From: Methylobacterium currus
Lineage (GTDB): Bacteria; Pseudomonadota; Alphaproteobacteria; Rhizobiales; Beijerinckiaceae
Length of the DNA stretch: 64,000 bases
Direction: 5' to 3'
Assembly (NCBI RefSeq): GCF_003058325.1
Contig: NZ_CP028843.1
Coordinates: 735,501-799,500, forward strand
Shown here: positions 47,234 to 56,858 of the stretch, piece after piece
Layout: every line of letters begins with the position of its first letter
Numbering within the stretch: position 1 is the first letter of the stretch
Position numbers and translations under genes: made by a program
The notes under the pieces: generated by a model
Told to the model about the DNA's origin: nothing
What the model saw: only the letters and a program-made list of their open reading frames with translations
Database searches by the model: none

Positions 47234-47659
47234 ATGGACGTCGTGATCTACCACAACCCGGCCTGCGGCACGTCGCGCAACGTGCTGGCGATGATCCGCA
47301 ATGCCGGCATCGAGCCGCACGTCGTCGAGTACCTGAAGACCCCTCCGGCACGGGAGCTGCTGCGCCGCCTCCTCGCCCGGGCCGGCCTCACCGTGCGCGA
47401 GGGCTTGCGGAAGAAGGGGACGCCCTACATCGAGCTCGGCCTCGACGATGACGCCCTCACCGACGACCAGCTCCTCGACGCCGTCGCGGCCCACCCGGTC
47501 CTGCTCGAACGCCCGCTGGTGGTGAGCCCCCGCGGCGTGCGCCTGTGCCGCCCCTCCGAGCGGGTGCTGGACCTGCTGCCGCCGCAACAGGGCGAGTTCG
47601 TCAAGGAGGACGGCGAGCGCGTCATCGACGAGCACGGACGCCGGGTCGCCTCTACCTGA
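47234..47659 (+). CDS. arsC: Arsenate reductase, glutaredoxin-coupled type
   Basis: A 141-residue cytosolic ArsC/Spx-family enzyme reducing arsenate to arsenite with glutathione/glutaredoxin. The catalytic cysteine is in YHNPACGTSRN, and the arginines that bind oxyanion correspond to RKKGTPY and RPLVVSPRGVRLCRPSE. The ATG at 47234 has GGGAGG seven bases upstream. It is upstream of an MFS transporter in the same direction, but no arsB, acr3 or arsR is visible, so an arsenic-resistance role is plausible rather than proven. Confidence 0.93.
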   Translation: MDVVIYHNPACGTSRNVLAMIRNAGIEPHVVEYLKTPPARELLRRLLARAGLTVREGLRKKGTPYIELGLDDDALTDDQLLDAVAAHPVLLERPLVVSPRGVRLCRPSERVLDLLPPQQGEFVKEDGERVIDEHGRRVAST

Positions 47660-47678
47660 CGCTCTGGGCCCGAGTCCC

Positions 47679-47716
47679 ATGACCTTCCGGTTTCCATGAC
47701 CTTCCGATTTCCATGA
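47679..47716 (+). repeat. 17-bp tandem repeat forming two chained mini-ORFs before the MFS gene
   Basis: The unit ATGACCTTCCGGTTTCC occurs at 47679, again at 47696 with one change, and a third partial copy supplies the MFS start at 47713. Each full unit encodes Met-Thr-Phe-Arg-Phe-Pro and then TGA, and each TGA overlaps the next ATG as ATGA. The three ATGs are in different frames. No Shine-Dalgarno precedes the MFS ATG. Confidence 0.8.
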
Positions 47717-48936
47717 TCGTCCAAGGACGCTGGCCGGTCATCTCGGCCCTCGGCATCGTGCAGATCCTCGCCTGGGGCTGCAGCTACTACCTGCTGACGG
47801 TGCTCGGGCCGTCGATCGCGGCGGAGACCGGCTGGGGTCTGCCCTGGATCTTCGGCAGCCTCACCGCCGGCATGCTGGCGGCGGGCGCCGTCGCGCCGCT
47901 CGCCGGACGGACGATCGGCCGCCTCGGCGGACGGCCGGTCCTGACGGTCTCGGCGCTGCTCCTCGCCGCGGGGCTGGTGACCTTGAGCCTCGCGCCGAAC
48001 CTGCCGGTCTTCGGCCTCGGCTGGCTGGTGATCGGCGCCGGGATGGGGTCGGGCCTCTACGATGCCGCCTTCGCGACGCTCGGGCGGCTCTACGGCGCCG
48101 ATGCCCGCCCGGCGATCACGGCGCTGACACTCTGGGGCGGCTTCTCCAGCACCCTGTGCTGGCCGCTCTCGGCCTTCCTGCTCGCGCATCTCGGCTGGCG
48201 CGGCACCTGCCTGACCTACGCCGCCCTTCAGCTCGGCGTGTGCCTGCCGCTGATCCTCGGGGCGATCCCGCGCGCCGCGCCGCGGCCGGTCGCGACCGGC
48301 GGCCGGTCCGACACGCTGTCGCTCGATGCGTCCGAGCGCCCGGTCTTCCTGGTGCTGGCCGCCATCGTGACCTGCACCGGCATCGCCACCTCGATCTTTT
48401 CCGTCCACCTGCTGACCCTGCTGCAGGATCGCGGCCTGTCGCTCGCGGCGGCGGTGTCCCTCGGCACCCTGGTCGGGCCGTCGCAGGTCGGGGCGCGGCT
48501 CCTGGAGGTCGCCAATCGCAGCCGGCACCATCCGATCTGGACGCTGACCGTCGCGGTGGTGCTGATGGCGATCGGCTTAGGGTTGCTGTGGAGCGGGCTC
48601 CCGGCGCCGGGCCTGGTGCTGGTGATCTACGGCGCCGGCAACGGCCTCTACTCGATCGGCCGCGGCACCCTGCCGCTCGCCCTGTTCGGGCCCGACCGCT
48701 ACGCGGCCCTGCTCGGCCGGCTGGCGAAGCCGAGCCTCGCGGCCCAGGCCCTCGCGCCGTCCGCCGCGGCCTACCTCATCGCCCATGCGGGCGCCGACGC
48801 GACGCTCATGGCGCTGGCGATCCTGGGGATGATCGACGTCGCCCTCGTCGCCGCCCTGTGGCGGGTCCGCCGCCGCGGCGGGGTGACGGTCCGGGCCATC
48901 GAAGAAAAGCCCCTCCCGCAGGGCGGAAGGGGCTGA
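47713..48936 (+). CDS. MFS transporter (12 TM)
   Basis: A 407-residue inner-membrane transporter. Helix 1 is [21 protein letters not shown]; the A-motif-like loop is [16 protein letters not shown]; later [19 protein letters not shown] and [13 protein letters not shown] are characteristic of a group often annotated simply as MFS. Substrate unknown; arsC upstream makes an oxyanion or organoarsenical export role possible but unsupported by motif. Translation probably depends on the preceding mini-ORFs. Its last codons overlap the terminator of the convergent gene. Confidence 0.88.
   Translation: MIVQGRWPVISALGIVQILAWGCSYYLLTVLGPSIAAETGWGLPWIFGSLTAGMLAAGAVAPLAGRTIGRLGGRPVLTVSALLLAAGLVTLSLAPNLPVFGLGWLVIGAGMGSGLYDAAFATLGRLYGADARPAITALTLWGGFSSTLCWPLSAFLLAHLGWRGTCLTYAALQLGVCLPLILGAIPRAAPRPVATGGRSDTLSLDASERPVFLVLAAIVTCTGIATSIFSVHLLTLLQDRGLSLAAAVSLGTLVGPSQVGARLLEVANRSRHHPIWTLTVAVVLMAIGLGLLWSGLPAPGLVLVIYGAGNGLYSIGRGTLPLALFGPDRYAALLGRLAKPSLAAQALAPSAAAYLIAHAGADATLMALAILGMIDVALVAALWRVRRRGGVTVRAIEEKPLPQGGRG
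48902..48934 (-). terminator. Terminator of the DUF2934 gene, embedded in the MFS 3' end
   Basis: On the minus strand AGCCCCTTCCGCCCTGCGGG then AGGGGCTTTTC forms a GC-rich stem with TTTT. It lies 38 bp after the DUF2934 stop and inside the last codons of the convergent MFS gene, where it encodes its [10 protein letters not shown] tail. Confidence 0.8.
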
Positions 48937-48971
48937 AAGGCGTTCGGGCGCGGCTCGCGCCCGACGGGCGC

Positions 48972-49292
48972 TCAGTGCGTGGTGACGGTCTCGGCCGCCC
49001 CGGTGGCGCGACGCCGCCGCGGGGCCGGCTTCGCCACGGTCTCGGCCACCTCGGCCACGGCCTTGGCGGCGGCAATCTTGGCCGCGGCCGGCTTGCGGGC
49101 CGACGGCTTGCGCACCGGCTTGGCGGCGGTCGCTTCCGCGGCGGCCGGCGCCTCGGTCACGGCCGGCAGCGCCTGCGCGGCCAGTTCCTGCTCGGCGAGA
49201 CGCCAGTAATGCTCGTCGCGGCCCGGCGCCCGGCCGTCCCGCTCCCAAAGGGCGTAGGCCCGTTCACGGATGCTCGTCTCGAAGTGATCCAT
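48972..49292 (-). CDS. DUF2934 protein with Ala/Lys-rich tail
   Basis: A 106-residue protein. The N-terminal DUF2934 motif is [30 protein letters not shown]; the C-terminal half is an Ala/Lys/Arg-rich repeat region ending near [10 protein letters not shown]. Basic tails of this type suggest nucleic-acid binding, but the function is unknown. The start has a strong GAGGAGG site. Confidence 0.88.
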   Translation of the reverse strand: MDHFETSIRERAYALWERDGRAPGRDEHYWRLAEQELAAQALPAVTEAPAAAEATAAKPVRKPSARKPAAAKIAAAKAVAEVAETVAKPAPRRRRATGAAETVTTH

Positions 49293-49490
49293 CCCGACCT
49301 CCTCGGTGTTCAGTTGAGCGGACCATCGCGGCTCATGGTTAAGGAAGCCCTAATCCGCGGATCCGGGGTCGGCCTGCGGCGGGGAGGGGGGGAGCCCGCG
49401 CCATCCTCCCCAAGCCGATACTCCCACGGCGCTTGCCCCTGGTCGCCGCCTCCGGCACACCGGCGCGGGCGCGAGCGGGTTTGGGCGGCG

Positions 49491-51482
49491 ATGGCATTGG
49501 TGAAGAAGGCGAAGCTCGCGGCCCGGGACGGTGCGCCCGTGGCGCCGGAGGCGGGAGGGGCCTCCGCACCGTCCGCCCGGCAGGACCGGACCCGACAAGG
49601 GGCGGGTACGCGCCGGCAGAAGGCGACCGAGCGCCTGGGCGCCGCCACCGAGGAGCTGGCGGCCGGCGTCACCGAGGCCTCCGCGGCGGCCGAGGAGCTG
49701 CGCCGGGCCATGGAGCAGATCGCCGGCGGCGCCGAGGAGGCGGCCGGCGCGGCGCAGGAATCCCTCGCCGCGGTGGCGGCGATCGTCGGGCGCCTCGGCG
49801 AGGCGCGGGAGCGGGCCGACCTCTCGCGCCAGCGCACCGCCGCGTTCCAATCGGTGCTCGCGGAGGCCAGCGTCCAGGCGACTCAGTCGGTCGCGGCGAT
49901 CGAGGCCGAAGCCGGGCGGCAGGCCGTCACGGTCGGCATCGTCGACGCGCTCGACCGCGGGGCGGCGAGCATCGGCGAGGTCACCGGCACGGTCGGGGAG
50001 ATCGCGGACCAGACCGGTCTCCTCGCCCTCAACGCCGCCCTGGAGGCGGCCCGGGCCGGGGAGCACGGCCGCGGCTTCACCATCGTCGCCGACGAGGTGC
50101 GGGCGCTGGCCGAGACCGCGGAGGCCGGAGCCGGGGAGGTGCGCGAACGGGCCGAGGCGATCCGGGCCGAGATCCGGGCGCTGGGCGCCGTGATCCGGGA
50201 CGCCGCCGCGCGGGCGGTGGCGGAGGCCGCCGCAGGCGCGCGGATCGCCCGGCAGCTCGAGGCGGCGCGGGCCGATCTCGGCACCCTGGCGGAGGGTGCT
50301 CAGGCGATTCTGGCGGCCTCCCTCAAGGCGGAGGCGACCACCCGCGAGGCGCAGAGAGGCGCCGAGCAGGTCGCGGCCGCGGCCGAGCAGCAGGCCGCCG
50401 CAGCCGAGGAGGCCCAACGCGCGGTGGCGCAGCAGACGGAGGCTCTCGATCAGGGCCAGGCCACCGCCGAGGCCCTGGCAGCCCTCGCCGAAACTCTGCG
50501 GGGCGCGGCCGCAGGCCGCGCGGATCCCCAACCAACCGCGGCCGCAGGCCGCGCGACCGCTGAAGAGATCCCGCTTCCGGCCCGCTTGGATCCCGAGGCG
50601 ATCGCGGGTGCCGCCGACGCGCTCTCGGCCTCGATCCAGGAATTGTCCGGCGCCGCCGCCGAGATCCTGGCCGCCGTCGACCAGATCAGCCGCGGGCTGA
50701 CCCTCCAGAGCGCTGCCGCCCGGCAATCCGCCGCCGCCATGACGGAGGTCGAGCGCGCCGCCGCAGGCGCCCGGGCCGGCGCCGACCGCGCGCTGGCGCA
50801 GGTCTCTGCCCTCGCCGAGACCCTGCGGGAGGCCCGCGCTACCCTCGCCGCTCTCGCCGACGGAGTCGAGCAGGCCCTCGACGGGATGCGCGCCTCCCTC
50901 GACCGTCTCGGCACGATCGAGGAGGGCACCGGGCGCATCGAGACGATCATGGAGGGCATCGCCCTCGTGGCGGTGCAGATCGGCATGCTGGCGGTGAGCG
51001 GCGCGATCGAGGCCGCCCGCGCCGGCGAGGCGGGCCAGGGCTTCGCCCTCGTCTCGGGCGACATCCGGGCCCTGTCGCGCGACGCCGCCGGCGGGGCCGA
51101 GCGGATCCGCCTCACCCTGCGCACGATCCGGGACGGCGCCGCCGCCTTGCGGCGCGCCCTCGAACGCTCGGTGGCTGCCGCCGAGGCCGAGGTGGCGAAG
51201 AACCGGGCTTTGAATGCGGGCCTCGCCGCGGTCGCGTCCGACGTGGCGGAGCTGGAACAGGCCAACCGCGAGATCGCCGGCGGGGCCGACGACATTCTCA
51301 ACGCGGCAGCCGGCATCGCTGCGGGCGCCCGCCAGATCGCCATGGCGGCCGAGGAGGCGGACCGCGCCTCGAGCGAGGCCGCCACCGCCGCCCGCCAGCA
51401 GGCCCGCGGGGCCGAGGACCTGGCGGCGGCGGTCGAGGAGATCGCGCTCCTCGCCGACGAGCTGCAGGACGCGGATGCCTGA
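49491..51482 (+). CDS. Soluble methyl-accepting chemotaxis protein with duplicated signalling domain
   Basis: A 663-residue all-helical cytosolic receptor with no transmembrane helix or recognisable sensor domain. Two MCP hairpin tips are present. The first (about residues 165-205) is canonical: [20 protein letters not shown] then [18 protein letters not shown]. The second (about 485-535) is degenerate: [20 protein letters not shown] then [20 protein letters not shown]. Conserved Asn and Glu/Val residues are lost in the second. Between them are long Ala/Glu coiled coils. First gene of the chemosensory operon; its stop overlaps cheW by eight bases. The input may come through partners rather than ligand binding. 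Confidence 0.88.
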   Translation: MALVKKAKLAARDGAPVAPEAGGASAPSARQDRTRQGAGTRRQKATERLGAATEELAAGVTEASAAAEELRRAMEQIAGGAEEAAGAAQESLAAVAAIVGRLGEARERADLSRQRTAAFQSVLAEASVQATQSVAAIEAEAGRQAVTVGIVDALDRGAASIGEVTGTVGEIADQTGLLALNAALEAARAGEHGRGFTIVADEVRALAETAEAGAGEVRERAEAIRAEIRALGAVIRDAAARAVAEAAAGARIARQLEAARADLGTLAEGAQAILAASLKAEATTREAQRGAEQVAAAAEQQAAAAEEAQRAVAQQTEALDQGQATAEALAALAETLRGAAAGRADPQPTAAAGRATAEEIPLPARLDPEAIAGAADALSASIQELSGAAAEILAAVDQISRGLTLQSAAARQSAAAMTEVERAAAGARAGADRALAQVSALAETLREARATLAALADGVEQALDGMRASLDRLGTIEEGTGRIETIMEGIALVAVQIGMLAVSGAIEAARAGEAGQGFALVSGDIRALSRDAAGGAERIRLTLRTIRDGAAALRRALERSVAAAEAEVAKNRALNAGLAAVASDVAELEQANREIAGGADDILNAAAGIAAGARQIAMAAEEADRASSEAATAARQQARGAEDLAAAVEEIALLADELQDADA

Positions 51483-52815
51483 GGCCGGTCGGGAGCGCTT
51501 CCTCGTCGTCGCTCTCGACGAAGGCGGCACGCGCGTCGCCCTCCCGGCGGAGCGGGTGCGCGCCCTGGCGCCCGTCCCGTCCCTGACCCGGGTGCCGGGG
51601 GCGCCGGCTTCCCTCGCCGGCCTCGCGGACCGGCGCGGCGCCGCGCTCCCGGTCCTCGACCTCGCCCGGCTGCTCGCGCCGGCCTCGGACCCGGTGATCC
51701 CGAGCCGGCTGCTGGTGGCCGAGGCGGGCGAGCCGGTCGGTCTCCTGGTCTCCCGCGTCGTGGGCCTCGCGGCAGATCCGGGCGGGGCCGCGATCCTCGA
51801 CCTGCCGGGCCTCGTCGCGGGTCTCCGTCCGCCACGTTCGGCACGATCCGCCGAGGCCGAAGCCGGGCGCAGCGGGGCCGCGCCGCCGCCGCCGCGGGTC
51901 GCCCTCCTGGCCCTCACGGTCGCGGGACGGTCCTACGCCCTGCCGCTCGACGCGGTCGAGGCGGTGACGCGTCTGCCGGACACCGTCGCACCGGCTCCCG
52001 GCGCCGGCTCCCTCGGCGCGATGCCGTGGCGCGGGCGGGCGCTGCCGCTCGTCTCCCTCTCCGCCCGGCTCGGGCTGGGGGTGACCGCCGGCCGCCGGGT
52101 CGCGGTGCTCCGCGGCCTCGGGCTGGCGGTCGAGCAGGTCGGGCCGGTGCTGCGCGTGAGCCCCGGGGCGATCGACCCGGTGCCCCGGGCCCTGCGCCGC
52201 GATGGCTCAGCCACCGACCTGGCCGCCGGCTTCGTCCGCCTCGGCGACGGGGCTCTCGTGTGCCTGCTGTCGCCGCAGGCCCTCGCCGGCAGTGCCGAAG
52301 AGCCGCCGCGAAAAGCCCCTGTCGCCGCCGATCTCGAGCCGATCGTGGTCGTCGCCGTCGGCGGGAGCGCCTACGGCCTCCCCGCCGGGGCGGTGCGCCG
52401 GGTGCAGCGGGCGCCGGACGCGCTCACGCGGCTGCCCCGGGCCCCCGACGGTCTCGCCGGCATGCTGGCCGTCCGCGGCGGGGCGCTGCCGGTCCTCGAC
52501 CTGCGCCGGCGCCTCAGCCTCGACGAACCGGGCCTCGACAAACCGGGCCTCGACGAACCGGAGCCGTCCGCGCCGGGAAACGAGAGCTGGCGCAGGCGTC
52601 TCGTCGTGGTCGAAGCCGGGGGCGTGCGGGCCGGCCTCCTCGTCGACGGCGCCGCGCGGCTGGTGCGGCCGGAGGCCGGGGCGATCCGGCCGGTGCCCGC
52701 GGCGCGGGATGCCGCGCTGAACCGGGTGGCCGACCTGCCGGACGGGCCCTTGACGCTCATCGACCCCGCCGTGCTGCTGAGCCGCGCATCGTTCGCCGGG
52801 AGGCCCACCGCATGA
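51475..52815 (+). CDS. cheW: Triple CheW-domain coupling protein
   Basis: A 446-residue cytosolic adaptor; a normal CheW is about 160. Three CheW-like beta folds follow each other: residues about 5-125 ([22 protein letters not shown]...), 140-285 ([23 protein letters not shown]...) and 290-440 ([23 protein letters not shown]...). Between parts of the third domain a 15-bp tandem repeat (52519-52563) gives [15 protein letters not shown]. It couples receptor and CheA; three domains could bridge arrays. ATG 51475 lies inside the receptor stop region, and it overlaps cheB by ATGA. Confidence 0.88.
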   Translation: MPEAGRERFLVVALDEGGTRVALPAERVRALAPVPSLTRVPGAPASLAGLADRRGAALPVLDLARLLAPASDPVIPSRLLVAEAGEPVGLLVSRVVGLAADPGGAAILDLPGLVAGLRPPRSARSAEAEAGRSGAAPPPPRVALLALTVAGRSYALPLDAVEAVTRLPDTVAPAPGAGSLGAMPWRGRALPLVSLSARLGLGVTAGRRVAVLRGLGLAVEQVGPVLRVSPGAIDPVPRALRRDGSATDLAAGFVRLGDGALVCLLSPQALAGSAEEPPRKAPVAADLEPIVVVAVGGSAYGLPAGAVRRVQRAPDALTRLPRAPDGLAGMLAVRGGALPVLDLRRRLSLDEPGLDKPGLDEPEPSAPGNESWRRRLVVVEAGGVRAGLLVDGAARLVRPEAGAIRPVPAARDAALNRVADLPDGPLTLIDPAVLLSRASFAGRPTA

Positions 52816-53957
52816 TCCGCCTTCTGGTGGTCGACGACTCGGCGCTGATGCGCAAGGTGGTGGGCGGCATCTTCGCCGCCGAGGGCGATTTCGACCTGGC
52901 CTTCGCCCGCGACGGGCTGGAAGCCCTCGACCTCCTGCCCCGCTTCGCGCCGGACGTGGTGACCCTCGACGTGACCATGCCGGGCCTCGACGGGCTCGCC
53001 TGCCTCGATCGGATCATGCTGGAGCGGCCCTGCCCGGTGGTGATGCTGTCCTCGCTCACCGGGGAGGGCGCCGAGGCGAGCCTGGACGCCCTGGCGCGGG
53101 GCGCGGTCGACGTGCTGGAAAAGCCCGTCGGCGCGGTGTCGCTGGAGATCGACCGGTTCGCGCCGGTGCTGGTGCGGACGGTGCGGGCGGCGGCCCGGTC
53201 CCGGCCGCGCACGGCCCACGGGCTCGCGGCCCGCCTGCGCGCCCGCCATGCCGCCCTTGCCCCGCGCCCGGCGCCCAGCCCGGCGTCTCGCCCGCCGGAT
53301 CTGGGCCCACCGGACGCGGTCGCCACGGGCATCGACCCCGACCAGAGCCCGTCCGTACCGGCGGATCCGGCCGGCGGCCTCGTCCTGGTCGGTGCCTCGA
53401 CGGGAGGCCCTCCCGCCCTGACTGCCCTGCTGAGCGAGCTGCCCGCCGGCTTTCCCTGGCCGATCGTCGTCGCCCAGCACATGCCGGCGACCTTCACCGG
53501 GCCGCTTGCCCGGCGGCTCGACGGGCTCTGCGCCCTCACCGTGCAGGAGGTGACGGCGCCCGCGCCCCTGGTTCCCGGCCGGGTCTATGTCGGGCGCGGC
53601 GACGCCGACGTGATCGTGGTGCGCCGGCCCGGCGGCCTGATGGCGGCCCCGGCTCCGGCCCAGGCCGACTATCCCTGGCATCCGAGCGTCGACCGCCTGG
53701 TGGAGAGCGCCCTCGACCTCGTGCCGCCGCGCCGGCTCGTCGGGGTGCTGATGACCGGCATGGGCCGGGACGGCGCCCGCAGCATGGCGGCGTTGCGGGC
53801 CCGCGGCGGGCGCACCATCGCCGAGGCCGAGGCGACGGCGGTGGTCTGGGGCATGCCGGGCGAGCTGGTGCGGGCCGGCGGCGCCAGCGTGGTCGCTCCC
53901 CTGGAGGCCATCGCGGCCGAACTGACGGCGCTGGTTGCAGGAATCCCCGCATCATGA
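52812..53957 (+). CDS. cheB: CheB: receiver-methylesterase
   Basis: A 381-residue protein. The receiver has VDDSALMRK, phospho-acceptor Asp53 in TLDVTMPG, and EKPVG. A Pro/Ala linker leads to the methylesterase with GASTGGP (Ser), AQHMPATFT (His) and LMTGMGRDGA (Asp). It removes methyl groups from receptor glutamates and deamidates glutamines, controlled by CheA phosphorylation. In an operon with cheR, so the receptor is likely subject to adaptation. It overlaps both neighbours by ATGA. Confidence 0.96.
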   Translation: MIRLLVVDDSALMRKVVGGIFAAEGDFDLAFARDGLEALDLLPRFAPDVVTLDVTMPGLDGLACLDRIMLERPCPVVMLSSLTGEGAEASLDALARGAVDVLEKPVGAVSLEIDRFAPVLVRTVRAAARSRPRTAHGLAARLRARHAALAPRPAPSPASRPPDLGPPDAVATGIDPDQSPSVPADPAGGLVLVGASTGGPPALTALLSELPAGFPWPIVVAQHMPATFTGPLARRLDGLCALTVQEVTAPAPLVPGRVYVGRGDADVIVVRRPGGLMAAPAPAQADYPWHPSVDRLVESALDLVPPRRLVGVLMTGMGRDGARSMAALRARGGRTIAEAEATAVVWGMPGELVRAGGASVVAPLEAIAAELTALVAGIPAS

Positions 53958-54814
53958 CTCCCGGCATGACGCTCGACGAGCCCGATCTGGCGCGGGTCTG
54001 CGACCTGCTCTACCGGCAGACCGGGATCCTGGTGCCGGGGAACCGGCGCGCCTTCGTCGAGCGGCGGGTGCTGGAGCGGATGCGCGCCACCGGCGCCGAC
54101 GCCCTGCCGGCCTATCTCGCCCGGCTGCGGGCCGATGCGGACGGCGAGATCCAGCTCTTCGTCAATGCCTTCACGGTCAACGAGACCTACTTCAACCGCG
54201 AGGAGCACCAGCTGCACTGCCTCACCGGCTCGCTTCTCCCCGCCGTCACGGCCGGGCGGAGCCGGAGCGATCCGATCCGGATCTGGTCGATGCCGTGCGC
54301 GACCGGCGAGGAGCCCTACTCGGTGGCGATCTGGCTCCTCGAGCACTGGGCGACGGTCGACGAGTGGGAGATCGAGATCGTCGGCTCGGACATCGACACG
54401 CGGGCCCTCGCCGCGGCGGAGGCCGGGCGCTACGGGGCCCGGGCGCTCGGCCGGCTGCCGCCCGCCCTGGTCTCGCGCTACTTCACGGCGGAGGAGGGGA
54501 CGGCCGGGTTTCCGTCCTGGCGCATCCTGCCGGAGCTGCGCGGCTCGGTGCGCTTCACCCGCCGCAACCTCGTCGACGCGGCCGGGATGGCGCAGGAGGG
54601 CCGCTTCGACATCGTGTTCTGCCGCAACGTCCTGATCTACTTCGACGACGCCTCGCGCAAGACCGCGGCCGACAGCCTGTTCGCCGCCCTGCGGCCGGGC
54701 GGCTTCCTCTGCCTCGGCCACACCGAATCGATGGCCCGGATCCCGTCGCGGTTCCGCACCCGCCGCTTCCCCGAGGCGATCGTCTACCAGCGCCCGGAGG
54801 ACGCCCATGCCTGA
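53954..54814 (+). CDS. cheR: CheR: receptor methyltransferase
   Basis: A 286-residue SAM-dependent glutamate O-methyltransferase. The N-terminal helical domain is followed by NETYFNREEHQLHCL, the SAM motif WSMPCATGEEPYSVAI, EIVGSDIDTRALAAAEAG and VFCRNVLIYFDDASR with GGFLCLGHTESM. All landmarks are normal and it counters CheB. The start ATGA overlaps the cheB stop; its end overlaps cheA by eight bases. Confidence 0.96.
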   Translation: MTPGMTLDEPDLARVCDLLYRQTGILVPGNRRAFVERRVLERMRATGADALPAYLARLRADADGEIQLFVNAFTVNETYFNREEHQLHCLTGSLLPAVTAGRSRSDPIRIWSMPCATGEEPYSVAIWLLEHWATVDEWEIEIVGSDIDTRALAAAEAGRYGARALGRLPPALVSRYFTAEEGTAGFPSWRILPELRGSVRFTRRNLVDAAGMAQEGRFDIVFCRNVLIYFDDASRKTAADSLFAALRPGGFLCLGHTESMARIPSRFRTRRFPEAIVYQRPEDAHA

Positions 54815-56858
54815 CGCGCTCCCGACCGACGACCTGGTGGCGGATTTCGTCGCCGAGGCGCGCGAGCTGGTCCAGGCCGCCGCCGAGGATCTGCTCGCCC
54901 TCGACGGGGCGCCGGATCCCGCGGTGCTGAACCGGGTGTTCCGGTCCGTCCACACCCTCAAGGGCTCGGCCGCCCTGTTCGACTGGCCGGACATGCTCGC
55001 CGTCCTGCACGCTGCCGAGGACGGGCTCGACGCCGCCCGGGCCGGCCGGCTCCGGACCGGACCCGGCCTCGTCGATGCGTCGCTCGCCGCCCTCGACGCC
55101 ACGGCGCGCTGGACCGAGGCGGTCGCCGCGACCGGGGCGCTCCCGGTCGGGGCCGCGGCGGAATCGGCCCGCATCGTCGAGAGCTACCGGAGCCTGCTGG
55201 CACCGGCGGGAGGGACGCCCGATGCGGTCCCGGCCAGCCCGATGCCCGGCCGGGCTCCCGGCGTCTTGCCCGACTGGGCCGCCGACCTGCTGGCGGACCT
55301 GCGCGAGCGGCCGGACGGCGCCCTCACGGCTGTCCGCTACGTCCCGCGGGCCGATAGCTTCTTTGCCGGTGACGATCCCCTCGGTCTGGTGCGCCGGCTG
55401 CCCGGGCTGCTGGCCCTGCATCTCGCCCCCGCCGCACCCTGGCCGCCGGCGGAGACGATCGACGTCTTCGCCTGCAACCTCGCGGTCGCGCTGCTCACCA
55501 CCGATCCGCGGGCGGAGGTCGACGCGGTTTTTCGCCTGGTGCGCGACCAGGTCACGGTGGCAACGCTTCCGCCGCCCGCCGCCGCGAAAGACAGCGAGCC
55601 GGCTCCCGATCCCGAAACGTCACCCGCTGCCGACACGGCATCTGGTGCCGACACAGCACACAAGACCCTGCGGGTCGATGCGGGCCGGATCGAGGCCCTG
55701 GTGGCCCTGGCGGACGACCTCGCCGCCGCCCGCACGGCCCTCGGCGCGGCGGTCGCCCAGGCCGCGACCGGGGCGGACCTCGCCGACCTGCTGCCGGCCT
55801 TGCGGGCGAGCGACGAGCGCATCGGGCGGCTCTCGGCCGAGCTGCACCGCGAGGCTGTCGGCTTGCGGCTCCAGCCCCTGACGCGGGTCTTCCGCCGCTT
55901 TCCACGGCCCTTGCGCGACATCGCCCGCGGGCTCGGCAAGGAGGTCACGCTGACCCTCGAGGGCGAGGCGACCGACATCGACCGGGACGTCGCCGAGGGG
56001 CTGTTCGAGCCCCTGCTGCACCTCCTGCGCAACGCCGTCGATCACGGCATCGAGCCGCCCGAGGCGCGGACCCGCGCCGGCAAGCCGGCGGGAGGCCGGA
56101 TCGTCCTGCGGGCCGAGAGCCGGGGCGAGCGGGTGGTCGTCTCGGTCGCCGATGACGGGCGCGGCCTCGATCCCGCCTTCATCCGCGCCCGCGCCGCCGC
56201 CCGCGGCCTCCTGGCGCCTGCCGCCCTCGCGGCCCTCGACGAGGCCGGGGTGATCGACCTGATCTTCGCCCCCGGCTTCTCGACCGCCGCCGAGGTCGGC
56301 GCCGTCTCCGGCCGCGGCGTCGGCATGGATGCGGTGCGGGAGGCCGTCACGCGCCTCGGCGGCCGCTGCACCGTCGAGAGCCGGGCCGGGGCGGGGACCA
56401 CGGTCCGGCTGGCCCTGCCGCGGGCCCAGTCCCTCGCCCGGCTGCTCCTGGTCGGGGTCGGCCCGGAGCTCTACGGCCTGCCGATGGAGGCGGTGGACGA
56501 GCTCGCCCGGGTGAAGCGGGAGCGCATCGGCGACCACGGCCTGGGCGCCGCCACCATCCTGCGCGACCGCACGGTGCCGGTTCTGCACCTCGCGACCCTG
56601 CTCGACCTGCCCGGCGAGGCGGCGCCCACGACGCCATCAGCCGCCGCGCAGCTGGTCGTCCTGCGACTCGGTGACGAGCGGGTCGCCATCGAGGTCGACC
56701 GCTTCGCCGGTCGGCTCGACGGGCTGGTGCGGCCGCTGCCGGGCCTCGCCGCCCTGCCGGGCCTCGCCGGAACCACGCTCACCGGCGACGGCCGGGTGCT
56801 GCTGGTGCTCGATCCGGACACCGTGATCGGGCGAGAGCGAGGGGAGGGGACGCCGTGA
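54807..56858 (+). CDS. cheA: CheA histidine kinase
   Basis: A 683-residue kinase. The HPt has His49 in VHTLKGSAALF. A middle region (about 150-275) includes a P2-like ferredoxin segment. Then come the dimerisation helices (TLRVDAGRIEALVALADDL), HATPase (LLHLLRNAVDHGIEPPEART, ADDGRGLD, GRGVGMDAVREAV, GAGTTVRLALP) and a C-terminal CheW-like P5 (LLLVGVGPELYGLPMEAVDEL). It phosphorylates CheB and presumably a receiver encoded elsewhere, since no CheY is in the operon. The GTGA at its end starts the last gene. Confidence 0.95.
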   Translation: MPDALPTDDLVADFVAEARELVQAAAEDLLALDGAPDPAVLNRVFRSVHTLKGSAALFDWPDMLAVLHAAEDGLDAARAGRLRTGPGLVDASLAALDATARWTEAVAATGALPVGAAAESARIVESYRSLLAPAGGTPDAVPASPMPGRAPGVLPDWAADLLADLRERPDGALTAVRYVPRADSFFAGDDPLGLVRRLPGLLALHLAPAAPWPPAETIDVFACNLAVALLTTDPRAEVDAVFRLVRDQVTVATLPPPAAAKDSEPAPDPETSPAADTASGADTAHKTLRVDAGRIEALVALADDLAAARTALGAAVAQAATGADLADLLPALRASDERIGRLSAELHREAVGLRLQPLTRVFRRFPRPLRDIARGLGKEVTLTLEGEATDIDRDVAEGLFEPLLHLLRNAVDHGIEPPEARTRAGKPAGGRIVLRAESRGERVVVSVADDGRGLDPAFIRARAAARGLLAPAALAALDEAGVIDLIFAPGFSTAAEVGAVSGRGVGMDAVREAVTRLGGRCTVESRAGAGTTVRLALPRAQSLARLLLVGVGPELYGLPMEAVDELARVKRERIGDHGLGAATILRDRTVPVLHLATLLDLPGEAAPTTPSAAAQLVVLRLGDERVAIEVDRFAGRLDGLVRPLPGLAALPGLAGTTLTGDGRVLLVLDPDTVIGRERGEGTP

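Noticed and set aside
47234..48936. Full ars operon
   Set aside because: Only arsC is recognisable; no arsR, arsB or acr3 is present, and the MFS gene has no arsenic-specific motif.
48156..49490. Long N-terminal extension of the receptor gene frame
   Set aside because: The frame is open through the MFS and DUF2934 genes by GC bias; MCP-type sequence begins only at ATG 49491.
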